From NCBI GenBank assembly GCA_023416735.1, contig JAEZGX010000041.1, forward strand, positions 62,001-126,000: DNA of 64,000 nt, written 5' to 3'. The position numbers and the translations under genes were made by a program. Source of the stretch: Verrucomicrobiota bacterium. Lineage in GTDB: Bacteria; Verrucomicrobiota; Verrucomicrobiia; Opitutales; Opitutaceae. This document shows, piece by piece, positions 1 to 9,376 of this stretch (the stretch's first letter is position 1; the number at the start of each line of letters is the position of its first letter). The notes below the pieces were generated by a model. It was given only the letters and a program-made list of their open reading frames with translations, was not told where the DNA came from and searched no databases.

Positions 1-2
1 CC

Positions 3-833
3 GAACCGCACGACGTTTTCCGCTTCGGCGACGGCGAACATCGCTTCCTCTCCCTCCGCATGCGCCGCCTCCTCCGCGAAGGCGCCATCTCCGTCGTCGA
101 TATCCTCGAGCGCGACGAAAAACCCGATCCCGAGGTCACCGCCATCATCCCCGCGCGCAACGAAGCCGCCACCATCGCCACCGTCATCCGCGAGTGTTTC
201 AACTACGCCGGCCACGTCCTCGTCGTCGAGGGCGGCTCCACCGACGACACCGCCGCCGTCGCCGCCGCCACCGGCGCTCGCGTCATTCGCGATTCCGGCC
301 GCGGCAAGGGCGCCGCGCTCCGCCACGCCGTCGCCCACGTCGAAACCGACATCTGCGTCTTCGTCGACGCCGACGGCTCCCACGATCCCATCGACATTCC
401 ACTGCTCGTCGCCCCGATTAAATCCGGCGAAGCCGAACACGTCACCGGCTCCCGCCTCCTCGGCGGCTCCGACGAACTTCACGGCGGCGGCGACGAATTT
501 CTCCGGCTCGCCGGCTCCGCCTTCATCACCTACCTGATCAACCGCCGCTTCGGCACCCGCCTCTCCGATTCGCAAAACGGCTTTCGCGCCATCCGCACCG
601 ACATCTTCCGCCGCCTCGATCTTCGCGCGCGCCACACCACGATCGAAATGGAAATGATCATGGCCACGCTCGCCGCCGGCTATCGTATCCTCGAGGTCCC
701 TACCCACGAGCGTCCGCGCGCCGCCGGCTACTCCAAGATCTCTCTTCACCATCCTGGCACGTGGCTCTCCTACGGCTCGTGCCTCGTCCGCGGTCTCCTC
801 CAGCCCCGCCGCTCCTCCGCCCGCCCGTCATGA
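3..833 (+). CDS. Family 2 glycosyltransferase (DPM1/polyprenyl-phosphate type), 5' partial
   Basis: The reading frame is open from the left edge of the window, so the true start is probably upstream; an internal ATG lies at 60. The protein has a GT-A glycosyltransferase fold: an IIPARNEAATIATVI start to the nucleotide-binding half, VEGGSTDDT in place of the usual VDDGSTDDT, and a DADGS metal-binding DxD motif. The family moves a sugar from a nucleotide sugar to a lipid phosphate or a glycan on the cytoplasmic face of the inner membrane. No C-terminal membrane segment is evident, as in DPM1-type enzymes. The stop codon overlaps the ATG of the carbamoyltransferase gene (ATGA, 830-833), so the two are probably translationally coupled. 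The GT2 family is sure; donor and acceptor cannot be told. Confidence 0.85.
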   Translation, partial: EPHDVFRFGDGEHRFLSLRMRRLLREGAISVVDILERDEKPDPEVTAIIPARNEAATIATVIRECFNYAGHVLVVEGGSTDDTAAVAAATGARVIRDSGRGKGAALRHAVAHVETDICVFVDADGSHDPIDIPLLVAPIKSGEAEHVTGSRLLGGSDELHGGGDEFLRLAGSAFITYLINRRFGTRLSDSQNGFRAIRTDIFRRLDLRARHTTIEMEMIMATLAAGYRILEVPTHERPRAAGYSKISLHHPGTWLSYGSCLVRGLLQPRRSSARPS

Positions 834-2563
834 ACGGTCGTTACGAAGCAGTCATCGGCGTGTGGGACGGCCACGACGCCGGCGCCGCGCTCGTCATCGA
901 CGGCCGCGTGGAACTCGCGCTCAACGAAGAACGCCTCAGCCGCCGCAAGCTCGACGTCGGCCTCCCCACTCGCGCGATCGCCGCCCTGCGCCGCGCCGCC
1001 GGCAACCGCCGCATCGCCTGGGCCCCCACCACCTCCGACTTCGCCAAGACCCTCACGCGCACATTTCCTTCGATGAAGGAAAACTATTACCAGCTCCGCC
1101 GCCGCCTCGTCCCGCCCGGCCCGCTGCACGCATTCAAATCCCACGCGAAATACTCCCTCACCCAACTCCCGACGCACCCGCTCCTCCGCGCCTGGGCCCG
1201 CCGCTCCTTCGCCCGCCAACTCGGCGCCGCGCTCGAAGACGTTTTCCTCGTCGATCACCACGAGGCCCACGCCGCCTCCGCCGTGTATCCGCCAAACTGG
1301 GACACCGATGCCGCGGTCGTCACACTCGACGGCATCGGCGACGGCGAATCCGGCTCCGTCTGGCTTTGGTCCCACGCCACGCAATCGCTCGAAAAACTCC
1401 TCTCGCTCCCCGGCTCCGCCTCGCTCGGTCTCTTCTTCGAACACGTCACCAACGAACTCCAGATGCGCCCGCTCGAAGACGAGGGCAAGGTCATGGCGCT
1501 CGCCTCCTACGCCGTCGACACGCCGCCGGAAAAAAATCCGTTCCTCCGCTGGTTCTCGCTCACCACCGACCGTCGCGGCCTCCCCGTCCTCCGCTGCTCC
1601 GTTTCCCCTCTTCGCATGCGCCGCGCCGTCGCCGATCTCGTCTGGTGCACCCCGCGCGAAACCCTCTGCCGGCAGGCCCAACAAACCCTCGAAATCCTCG
1701 TTCCTCGTTTCTTCAGCCTCCTCGCCGAAGCCACCGGACGACGTTCTTTCGCCTACGCCGGCGGCGTCGCCTCGAACATCAAGGTCAACCGCCTCATTCG
1801 CACCACCCCCGGCATCGATCGCCTCGAAATCTGTCCCGCTATGGGAGACGGCGGCCTCGCTCTCGGCGCCGCGCTCGCGATCTGGCACAAGGTTTCCGGC
1901 GTTCGCCCGCAGCCGTTTCACGATTTCTGCCTCGGCACCGATCACGGCGATCTCGGCCTCGACGCCGATCGCTACGCCGCCGCCCATCACGCCCAACTTT
2001 CGCGCCCGCCCGACATCGCCCGCGCCGTCGCTGAACTCGTCGCCGCCGGGAAAGTTGTCATGTGGGCCCAGGGCCGCATGGAGCTCGGCGCCCGCGCCCT
2101 CGGCGCGCGCAGCATCATCGCCCGCGCCGACAGCACCGCCGCCCGCGACGATCTCAACCTCCGCCTCAAGCGCCGCGTCTGGTATCAACCGTTCTGCCCG
2201 TCGATCCTCACTTCCGAAGCGCCCGCGCTCCTCGCCGACTTCCGCGGGCCCCGCGACCTGAATCGTCACATGACGAACGGCTTCATGACCACGCGGCACG
2301 GTCGCCAAGCCCTCGCCGGCGCCATCGGCCCCGACGGCTCCTGCCGCCCACAGATGGTCGAGCGCGACGACTCCTCCCGCTGGTATCAACTTCTTGAACA
2401 CGTCCGCTCCCTCACCGGCATGGGGGCCGTGATCAACACCAGCCTCAACCTCCACGGCAAACCCATGTCCGACGACGCCGATGGCGTGGTCGAAGCCTGG
2501 ATCGAAAGCGGCGTGGAACACCTCGCCCTCGGCTCCGCCTTACTCACGAAAAAATCCGCGTGA
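830..2563 (+). CDS. Carbamoyltransferase, NodU/CmcH/TobZ family
   Basis: Start chosen at the ATG of the ATGA overlap with the previous gene; it gives a 577-residue protein, normal for the family, beginning right before the WDGHDAGAAL motif. The N-terminal Kae1-like domain carries HHEAHAASA (about residues 141-149), the metal-binding motif, and a GGVASNIKVN stretch. The C-terminal YrdC-like domain has GRMELGARALGARS, WYQPFCPSI and the closing VINTSLNLHGKPM. Known members transfer a carbamoyl group from carbamoyl phosphate, through carbamoyl-adenylate, to a hydroxyl of a sugar or antibiotic. Lying between glycosyltransferases, it probably carbamoylates a surface glycan or glycolipid. The acceptor is unknown. 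Confidence 0.9.
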   Translation: MNGRYEAVIGVWDGHDAGAALVIDGRVELALNEERLSRRKLDVGLPTRAIAALRRAAGNRRIAWAPTTSDFAKTLTRTFPSMKENYYQLRRRLVPPGPLHAFKSHAKYSLTQLPTHPLLRAWARRSFARQLGAALEDVFLVDHHEAHAASAVYPPNWDTDAAVVTLDGIGDGESGSVWLWSHATQSLEKLLSLPGSASLGLFFEHVTNELQMRPLEDEGKVMALASYAVDTPPEKNPFLRWFSLTTDRRGLPVLRCSVSPLRMRRAVADLVWCTPRETLCRQAQQTLEILVPRFFSLLAEATGRRSFAYAGGVASNIKVNRLIRTTPGIDRLEICPAMGDGGLALGAALAIWHKVSGVRPQPFHDFCLGTDHGDLGLDADRYAAAHHAQLSRPPDIARAVAELVAAGKVVMWAQGRMELGARALGARSIIARADSTAARDDLNLRLKRRVWYQPFCPSILTSEAPALLADFRGPRDLNRHMTNGFMTTRHGRQALAGAIGPDGSCRPQMVERDDSSRWYQLLEHVRSLTGMGAVINTSLNLHGKPMSDDADGVVEAWIESGVEHLALGSALLTKKSA

Positions 2564-4386
2564 TGTCCGCCCGCCCTCCTCGTCTCGCCTTCCTGATCTT
2601 CGCGCTCGTCGTGCTCGCCGGCACCGCGATTTGGGCGCTCCGCGTCGGCTCGCTCGAAAACGAAGCTCAACGCCTCCTCGTCCCCGAGTCGACGATGTGG
2701 GGCATGCACGCGTGCTTCGTCGTCATCGCCGCCGGCCTCGCCGCTTCCGCCCGCCCGCTCTACCAACTTCTCGGCCGTCGCCGCACGTTCACCGCCCTCG
2801 GTCTCGCGGTCTTCGGACATTTCGTTTGCTACCTCGCACCGCAGACAAACCGGATCTTTTTCGACGAACACATCTACATGCAGATCGGCCAGACGATCGC
2901 ACACACCGGTCGCGCCGAGGGCGCCAACTACGCGCGGGTCGAAGACGGTAAATTCGAAATGTATGATGCGTGGGTCAACAAGCAGCCCAACGGCCTGCCC
3001 TATCTTCTTTCCTGGCTCTACCGCACCGTCGGCGTATCCGATTCTTCATCACATTTCCTCAACCGCGCCCTCACCGGGCTCACCGCCGCCGCCCTCTACG
3101 TCTCGCTCATTCTCGTCCCCTGGACGCTCCCCGCCGGCGCCGCGCTCGCCGCCGCGCTCTTGTTCCTCTTTACGCCTCTCGTCCCATGGTGGGGCCACAC
3201 CGTCGCCGTCGAACCGGCTTCCGCCGCCACCATCGCTTTCGCCTTTCTCGCCGCGTGCGCTCATGCGCGGCTCCGCGATCGCGACTCCGCCCAAGGCCTC
3301 TCTGCCACCGCTCTCCTGCTCGCCGGTGCCACCGGCTTCGCCGTTTACTTCCGTCCGGAATCGATGCTCGTTTTCCCGCTCGTCGCACTTGTTCTGTGGT
3401 CCACCGACGATCGCTTCATCGAAGACCTTACGGCTTGGAGCGCACTCGCGCTTTCCGTCGCTCTCGCCGCACCCAACACGATGCACCTCTGGTCCATGCG
3501 CACCGAAAGTTGGGGCGCCACCGACGGCCGCCGCTTCGACCTCGATTTCGTCGCGAAGAACTTCGAGAGCAACGGCGGCTACTTCATCGATGGCGCATGG
3601 TTCCCCGCCGTCGGCACTCTGTTCGCGTTTCTCGGCTTCATCTGGCTTCTCCGCCGCAATCGCACCGCGCTCGTCGCCGTGGGTCTCTGGTTCGCCCTGT
3701 CGTGGGGCATCTTCGTTCTCTATTACGCAGGCGGCTATCACTACGGCGCGAGTTCCCGCTACGGCCTCATCTCCTGCGCTCCGATCGCCATCTTCATGGG
3801 CGTCGGTCTCGCCGCCGCCCTCCGCCGGCTTCGCCACCGCCCCGCCTGGCTCGGCGCCCTCGCCGCCGCCGGTCTCATCAACTGGGTCGCCGCGATGGAC
3901 TACGTGCCCACCCTCACCCGCGAAGCGATCGAGGCTCAGGACGATTCCGACTTCGTGAAGGACATGGCCAAAACCCTCCCTTCCGGCGCGCTCGTGATCT
4001 CCCCCGACCCGTGCATGTGGAATCTGCAGGGTATCAATTCCTCTCAATACTTCGTGCTCGAAAACATGCTCCACTCCGAGATGCGCGAGCTCGCCAACCA
4101 ATACCCCGGCGGCATCTACCAGCACTGGAGCTTCTGGCATAACGCCGAACCCGAAATGGCCCGCTACACCGCCGAATACATGGCCAAGGTAAACGCCATC
4201 CCATTTCGCCGCATCACCTCACAGGCCTACAAGCTCGGTCTCTACCATTTGGATACACCCGAGGCTTTCGAAAAATTCGGCGGCCGCATCCCCGAAGATC
4301 ATCGCAGCGACCGCGATCTCGACACCGTGCTGGCGAAAGCTCGCGCGGAGCTCGAAAGTGACGCGCCAGCCGAAAGCGCCCCGTGA
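2563..4386 (+). CDS. Polytopic membrane protein, GT-C glycosyltransferase-like
   Basis: About 607 residues with many hydrophobic segments in the first two thirds and a soluble C-terminal region from about residue 455. The first loop after the second or third membrane segment holds FFDEHIYMQIG, an acidic pair in the position where GT-C enzymes (GT39/GT83 type, using polyprenyl-phosphate sugars) keep their catalytic Asp/Glu. The start is ATG at 2563, overlapping the previous stop by one base (TGATG), or the GTG at 2560. Its own stop overlaps the next start. I infer a periplasm-facing sugar transfer from a lipid carrier; no exact family was recognised, so other polytopic functions remain possible. 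Confidence 0.7.
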   Translation: MSARPPRLAFLIFALVVLAGTAIWALRVGSLENEAQRLLVPESTMWGMHACFVVIAAGLAASARPLYQLLGRRRTFTALGLAVFGHFVCYLAPQTNRIFFDEHIYMQIGQTIAHTGRAEGANYARVEDGKFEMYDAWVNKQPNGLPYLLSWLYRTVGVSDSSSHFLNRALTGLTAAALYVSLILVPWTLPAGAALAAALLFLFTPLVPWWGHTVAVEPASAATIAFAFLAACAHARLRDRDSAQGLSATALLLAGATGFAVYFRPESMLVFPLVALVLWSTDDRFIEDLTAWSALALSVALAAPNTMHLWSMRTESWGATDGRRFDLDFVAKNFESNGGYFIDGAWFPAVGTLFAFLGFIWLLRRNRTALVAVGLWFALSWGIFVLYYAGGYHYGASSRYGLISCAPIAIFMGVGLAAALRRLRHRPAWLGALAAAGLINWVAAMDYVPTLTREAIEAQDDSDFVKDMAKTLPSGALVISPDPCMWNLQGINSSQYFVLENMLHSEMRELANQYPGGIYQHWSFWHNAEPEMARYTAEYMAKVNAIPFRRITSQAYKLGLYHLDTPEAFEKFGGRIPEDHRSDRDLDTVLAKARAELESDAPAESAP

Positions 4387-5525
4387 GTTCGCTGTATTCA
4401 TGGACCCGATTCGCCGCGCGCACCGCCGCGGCCGCCACCGGCATCGAAGGCCGGCCGACGAAGCTCATGTTCGTCGTCACCAAACGCTGCCATTCACGCT
4501 GCGTTTACTGCGACATCTGGAAGGTCAAGGACACCCCGGGCGCGCTCGACGCCGAGCTCACGCTCGAAGAAATCCGCTCCGTCGCCGCCGCGAATCCTTT
4601 CTTCCAGTGGATCGATTTCACCGGCGGCGAACCCACCGACCGGCCGGATTTCACCCAAATCGTTCAAACGTTCGCCGACGCCTGCCCCGACCTCCTCCTC
4701 GTCCACTTTCCCACCAACGGCATCGCCACCAAGCGTATCGAGAAAATCGCTACCGAACTCCACGCCTCGGTCCGCGCCCGGCTCATTGTCACCGTCTCGA
4801 TCGATGGCCCGCCCGAGCTCAACGATCGCCTTCGCGGCGTGCGCAATGATTTCGCCCACGCCGTCGACACCTTCGCCGCCCTCCGCCGCGTGCTCGGCCC
4901 CGACAACGTCTTCGTCGGCATGACGCTTCACGGCCACAAATCCTCGACCGGCCACACGTCGCCCGAACTGGTCGAGCTCACCTACGCCGCCGTCAACGAC
5001 GCCCTCCGCGTCCGCCGCGAAGCTCCGATCGATTGGTCCACACTCCACCTCAACATCCCTCACTTCTCGCAGCACTACTACGGCAACACCGCCGCCCGCG
5101 ATTCCTCCGACGATTTCGGCGGCCCTGCGCACCGCGCCGAGATCGCCGCCGCCCTCCGCCTCGCCGCATCGAAATCCAAAAACGGCCTCTCCGCCATGCG
5201 CGCCATCGAGCGCATCTACCGCGCGGAAGCCCTGCGCTACCTCGCCGGGGGCCGCACTTCCATCGCCTGCTCCGCGCTGCTCTCCACCGTTTACCTTTCC
5301 GAAAAGGGCGAGGTCTTCCCGTGCACGATCTGGGACCGCCCGCTCGGCAACGTCCGCCATTCGAGCTACTCGCTGATGCCGATCATCGCATCCGCGCGCC
5401 GCGCCGGCGTGCGTCGCGCCATCGCCAACGGTCAGTGCCCCAACTGCTGGACACCCTGCGAAGCCTATCCCGCGATCGGCGCCTCACCGGTCCGTTCCCT
5501 CCTCGCCTTCGCCCGCCCTGCCTGA
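4383..5525 (+). CDS. Radical SAM protein with C-terminal cysteine cluster
   Basis: GTG start in a GTGA overlap with the preceding stop. Near residue 36 it has CHSRCVYC, the CxxxCxxC triad that binds the SAM-cleaving [4Fe-4S] cluster, followed by DFTGGEPTDRPDF, the GGE motif that contacts SAM. The C-terminal third has further cysteines (ACSALL, FPCTIW, and CPNCWTPC near residues 352-359), the pattern of a SPASM/twitch-type auxiliary cluster. Members of this group modify peptides, sugars or lipids. It closes a run of four overlapping genes with a GT2 enzyme, a carbamoyltransferase and a GT-C-like protein, so a role in building or decorating a glycan or glycolipid is likely. The substrate is unknown. 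Confidence 0.85.
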   Translation: MSSLYSWTRFAARTAAAATGIEGRPTKLMFVVTKRCHSRCVYCDIWKVKDTPGALDAELTLEEIRSVAAANPFFQWIDFTGGEPTDRPDFTQIVQTFADACPDLLLVHFPTNGIATKRIEKIATELHASVRARLIVTVSIDGPPELNDRLRGVRNDFAHAVDTFAALRRVLGPDNVFVGMTLHGHKSSTGHTSPELVELTYAAVNDALRVRREAPIDWSTLHLNIPHFSQHYYGNTAARDSSDDFGGPAHRAEIAAALRLAASKSKNGLSAMRAIERIYRAEALRYLAGGRTSIACSALLSTVYLSEKGEVFPCTIWDRPLGNVRHSSYSLMPIIASARRAGVRRAIANGQCPNCWTPCEAYPAIGASPVRSLLAFARPA

Positions 5526-5615
5526 CGTATCCATAATTCGAATTCGCCTCCGTCCGCGTTCCTCCGCTCTCGCATCTCAATTCCTGCTTCCCGCCCTCCT
5601 CTTTCTCCGTCCCCG

Positions 5616-7724
5616 ATGCTCCCCTCGTTGAGAAATCCGCAGCTCTTCGTCCGCGCTCTCCCGCCTCTCGTCTTCGCCGCTGTTCCGCTCGCTGCCTTTC
5701 TCGCGTTCATCATCCAACCGCTCATGGGGAAACAGTTGCTGCCCATCTACGGCGGCACGTCTGGCACATGGCTCGGCTGCATGGTGTTTTTCCAACTCTC
5801 CCTGCTGCTCGGCTACGCGTGGGCCGCGTGGCTCGTCCGGCGCAGCCCCACCTTCCAGGCCGTCGCCATCACCGCGCTCGGCTTCGTCGCCGCCCTCACC
5901 TTTCACCTTCCTTCGCCAGACGCCGACGCGACCGCCAGCATCGTTCGCGTCGTCTGGCGCCTCTCTCTCGCCTGCCTGCCCGCGATGGTCCTCCTCTTCA
6001 GCACATCGCCTCTTCTGCATGGCTGGCTCCGTCGCCGCGGCGAAGAAGTGCCCTACTACCTCTACGCGATTTCCAACACCGGCAGCCTTTTCGCCCTCCT
6101 GCTTTATCCGTTCGCCATCGAAACGCAGCTCCGTCTCTCCGAACAAACGTTCTTCTGGCACGGTTTCCTCATCGTGGTCGCCGGCCTCCTCGCCGCCGCT
6201 GCTTACATCATTCGGCAAACCTCCACCCATGCGTCCGCGTCCGCCGCCACCTCTGACGCCCAAATTCCCTTCGCTCGCTTTCCTGCCTGGATCTGGCTGA
6301 GCGCGCTCACCTGCGCCGGCATGCTCGGCGCCACTTATCACCTCGCCGCCGAAATCGGTTCCAACCCGCTCGCCTGGATCGGCCCGTTCGGCGCCTATCT
6401 GTTCAGTTTCATGGTCGTCTTCGCCGGCCGCTGGCGTCGCTGGATGACGATGGCCACCCTGGCCTGGCTCGCCGTGAGTCTCGCGGGCTTCATGGTCACC
6501 AAAGGTTTTTCCGCCGCGACCGTTGACGCGACTCGCGCCTGGTGGCTGCTCTCGCTCACCGCGAGCGGCAGCTTCCTCGGCAACGCCCTCCTTCACGGCC
6601 TTCGCCCGGCCGAACGTTTCGAAACGTTCTACCTCGTCATCGCCGCCGGCGGCGTTCTCGGCGGACTCGCCTCGAGCGTCATCATCCCGGCCCTGCTCTC
6701 CCGGCCCGCCGAATTCCCGCTCATCTCCGTCGCACTGCTCGCCACCGGCATGATCTGGCTGATGCGCACGCGTGAACCCGGTGTCATCGCCGTCACCGCC
6801 TGCATTCTCCTCGCTCCTGTCGTCGCGGTCGGCGTCCACCAGGCCGCCGAGGAAACCCTGGGGCATGGCCGCGTGCGCCACGTCCGTGACCTCTACGGGC
6901 ACGTCATGGTGAAAACCGACGACACTTCCGTCGTTCTCTCGAGCGCCACCACCACGCACGGCACCCAGCTCATCGAGACCGAAGCGTCCCGCAAACGCCC
7001 CACGCTCTACTACACCGAAAGCTCCGGCGTCGGTCGCGTCCTCGAAGAATTCATGGCCCAACGTCCCGCGCTCCACGTCGGCGTCATCGGCCTCGGCGCC
7101 GGCACGCTCGCCGCGTATTCACGTTCTGGCGACACTTACGATTTCTGGGACATCGATCCGAAAGCCCTCCGCATCGCCCGCGAAAACTTCACGTTCGTCA
7201 CCGAGGCCGCCGGCCAGACCAACCTCATTCTTCGCGACGGCCGCAAAGCCCTCGAAGAATCCTCCACCAATTACGACGTCATCGTCATCGACGCATTCAC
7301 CGGCGACGGCGTGCCTTCGCATCTCCTCACCCGCGAAGCGTTCTCGATCTATCTCCGCCGCCTCTCCGCGAAACGCGGCCTTCTCGTCATTCACGCGTCC
7401 ACCCGCTACTCCAATCTCTTCCCCGTCATCGAAGCCACCGCACGCACCCTCGGCCGCGTTTCACTCGGCGTCGTCACCGAAATCTCCGACTCGGCCGACA
7501 CCCGCGATTGGGATCCCGCCCGCACCGAATACGTCATTGTCGCCCCGCACGAATCCTTGAAATCCATCACCGGCTGGTTCCCCGCAGAAGAAGACAACGG
7601 TCGCGTCAAACGCACGCTCGCCACCGTCAACGCCCCACTCATCCAACAACGCTTCATCTGGAGCGACGATCGCAACGCCGCCATCGACGCCTTCGACCTC
7701 GGTCGCTTCCTCTTCCCGCGGTGA
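5616..7724 (+). CDS. Membrane-fused spermidine-synthase-like protein
   Basis: 702 residues. The first 400 or so form many hydrophobic segments, and the last 270 form a class I SAM-binding fold of the spermine/spermidine synthase type: VGVIGLGAGTLAAYS (glycine-rich loop), DFWDIDPKALRIAREN (acidic residue at the end of the second strand), LILRDGRKALE and VIVIDAFTGDGVPSHLL. Proteins with this layout are usually named fused MFS/spermidine synthase; their real reaction is mostly unknown, and they often lie far from polyamine genes. It follows the radical SAM gene after 90 bases and ends six bases before the next start, so it is probably in the same transcription unit. Polyamine synthesis is not assumed. 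Confidence 0.8.
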   Translation: MLPSLRNPQLFVRALPPLVFAAVPLAAFLAFIIQPLMGKQLLPIYGGTSGTWLGCMVFFQLSLLLGYAWAAWLVRRSPTFQAVAITALGFVAALTFHLPSPDADATASIVRVVWRLSLACLPAMVLLFSTSPLLHGWLRRRGEEVPYYLYAISNTGSLFALLLYPFAIETQLRLSEQTFFWHGFLIVVAGLLAAAAYIIRQTSTHASASAATSDAQIPFARFPAWIWLSALTCAGMLGATYHLAAEIGSNPLAWIGPFGAYLFSFMVVFAGRWRRWMTMATLAWLAVSLAGFMVTKGFSAATVDATRAWWLLSLTASGSFLGNALLHGLRPAERFETFYLVIAAGGVLGGLASSVIIPALLSRPAEFPLISVALLATGMIWLMRTREPGVIAVTACILLAPVVAVGVHQAAEETLGHGRVRHVRDLYGHVMVKTDDTSVVLSSATTTHGTQLIETEASRKRPTLYYTESSGVGRVLEEFMAQRPALHVGVIGLGAGTLAAYSRSGDTYDFWDIDPKALRIARENFTFVTEAAGQTNLILRDGRKALEESSTNYDVIVIDAFTGDGVPSHLLTREAFSIYLRRLSAKRGLLVIHASTRYSNLFPVIEATARTLGRVSLGVVTEISDSADTRDWDPARTEYVIVAPHESLKSITGWFPAEEDNGRVKRTLATVNAPLIQQRFIWSDDRNAAIDAFDLGRFLFPR

Positions 7725-7730
7725 TTCCTC

Positions 7731-9344
7731 GTGCTGTGGCAACCCTCCAGCTCCACGTCGTCCTCCGCCAGCGAATCGCCTGAGCTCGCTCCCGTCCCGC
7801 TACTCCGGCCGGTCCGTCTTGGAGCGGTTGAAACCGCCGCGAATCTCCTCGCCTGCACACTCGCGGTCGTCTGGCTCCTCGCGCTCGCCCTCTCGCATTT
7901 AAAATTCGTTTCCCAACCGGGCCCGCACGAGATCAACGAGCCGTCCTTCTGGTATACAACGTTCCTCTTCGACCAGGGCCGCAATCCCTACAGCCCCGAC
8001 GAACTTCCCGGCGCCGCTCAATTTTTCGGCCCGCTCTATCACGGTGTCGTGCTCGCTTTGAAGCCGCTCTTCGGCGTCGGCTACGACGCCCACCGTTTCC
8101 TCAATCTCCTCTGCATCGGCGGCTCGCTCTGGCTCCTCGCCACCCGCATGCGCCGCCTCGGTTCCGGCTTGGGCATCGCCCTGATGTCCTCGGCGTGGAT
8201 CTACTGGATATGTCTCCAAAACATCATGATCACCGCGCGTCCCGATGCGCTCGGCTTCCTGCTGTTTCTTCTCGCGATCATCATTCCGTGGGAACGCGCC
8301 TACTCGCCCCGCTCCGCCACGCTCGGCCTGGTCTGCACCCTGCTCGCGTTTCACTGCAAAGCCTATTTCGGCCTCGCCCTGCTGCCCACGCTCGCCGGCC
8401 TCGTGCTCACCTATTCGTGGCGCCGAACCACCATCGCTGCGCTCGTTTTCTTCGCCGCGCTCATCGCCTCAATCCTCCTGCTCAATCACTTCTTCCCGCT
8501 CTACTGGCTCGAAACCTTCGTCATGCAGCGCAACGCCGTCGCCATCAACACGAGCGACGACATTTCGCCCATGCACACGGCTCTGCTCTTTGAGCGCGCC
8601 TGGCCTTACTTCCTCTTCCTCGCCGGCGCCGCGATTCTCCTGCCGCGTCACTTCCACCCGTGGCGCCACGAACTTTCTCGACGCCAACCGCGCGCCATTG
8701 CCCTCGGCATCGCGCTCTCACTTCTCCTTCTCCACTTCGCCCTCGTCTATTTTTACATGGGCCACAACGGCGGTGCGCTCTTCACTTATCACGTCCACCT
8801 GATCTTCCCGCCTCTCCTGCTCGTCACCGCGTTCGCCCTCGCCCGCTCGTCCCCCGGCCTGCGCATCGGATTCACTGTCGTCCTCGCAGCCTTCGGGGCA
8901 TTTAACATCACCGTTCACACCGTCGAAGACAGCGCCCCCGCCCATCAACGTCTCACCGAGCTCATCGCCGAAGCCGATCCGGTTTACGGCAGTTCCTCCT
9001 TCGTCACCGACATCCTTGCCCGCCATCAGCGTCCTGTTCACAACAGCGGCTTCTCGCTCTTCCTGCCGATGGCCACCATGGACGGACGCGATGAAACAGA
9101 TCCCGGCGCGCGCGCCATCCGCGATGCGTTTGACCGCGCACCTGCCGAAGCCACCGACAATATCGTCGATCGCACCTACGATCTCGTGCTCACCAGTGAC
9201 GACTTCCTCGTCTTCGGTGACATCGACACCCTCGCTCAGCACTACGAGCCCACGGAGCGCGTGTTTATGCCGATGTATTTCGGCGGAAATTTCATCCAGG
9301 TCTGGAAACCGCGCCGCGATTCCGATTCCGTCCCGTCGCGCTGA
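7731..9344 (+). CDS. Polytopic membrane protein, possible GT-C/GT87-like glycosyltransferase
   Basis: Begins at a GTG only six bases after the previous stop; 537 residues. After a short Ser/Pro-rich cytoplasmic start, about ten hydrophobic segments follow (first near residues 35-55), then a soluble tail from about residue 390. Features seen in GT-C/GT87 membrane transferases are present, such as FDQGRNPYSPDE in the first outer loop and ARPDALGFLLFLLA. It has the same overall plan as the products of 2563-4386 and 9377-11371, which suggests a set of lipid-linked sugar transferases or flippase-like partners. The assignment rests on architecture only. Confidence 0.6.
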   Translation: MLWQPSSSTSSSASESPELAPVPLLRPVRLGAVETAANLLACTLAVVWLLALALSHLKFVSQPGPHEINEPSFWYTTFLFDQGRNPYSPDELPGAAQFFGPLYHGVVLALKPLFGVGYDAHRFLNLLCIGGSLWLLATRMRRLGSGLGIALMSSAWIYWICLQNIMITARPDALGFLLFLLAIIIPWERAYSPRSATLGLVCTLLAFHCKAYFGLALLPTLAGLVLTYSWRRTTIAALVFFAALIASILLLNHFFPLYWLETFVMQRNAVAINTSDDISPMHTALLFERAWPYFLFLAGAAILLPRHFHPWRHELSRRQPRAIALGIALSLLLLHFALVYFYMGHNGGALFTYHVHLIFPPLLLVTAFALARSSPGLRIGFTVVLAAFGAFNITVHTVEDSAPAHQRLTELIAEADPVYGSSSFVTDILARHQRPVHNSGFSLFLPMATMDGRDETDPGARAIRDAFDRAPAEATDNIVDRTYDLVLTSDDFLVFGDIDTLAQHYEPTERVFMPMYFGGNFIQVWKPRRDSDSVPSR

Positions 9345-9376
9345 TTTCCGATCCGCGCGTCCCGCTTCCGCTGCCC

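Noticed and set aside
770..2521. A 583-codon open frame antisense to the carbamoyltransferase gene
   Set aside because: It lies wholly opposite a gene with clear catalytic motifs; its composition (Gly, Ala, Glu, Val, Asp runs) is what the complement of GC-rich codons gives. The same reasoning removes the long antisense frames at 3049-4140, 5577-7076, 9866-11065, 12753-14132, 22640-24079 and 50567-53173.
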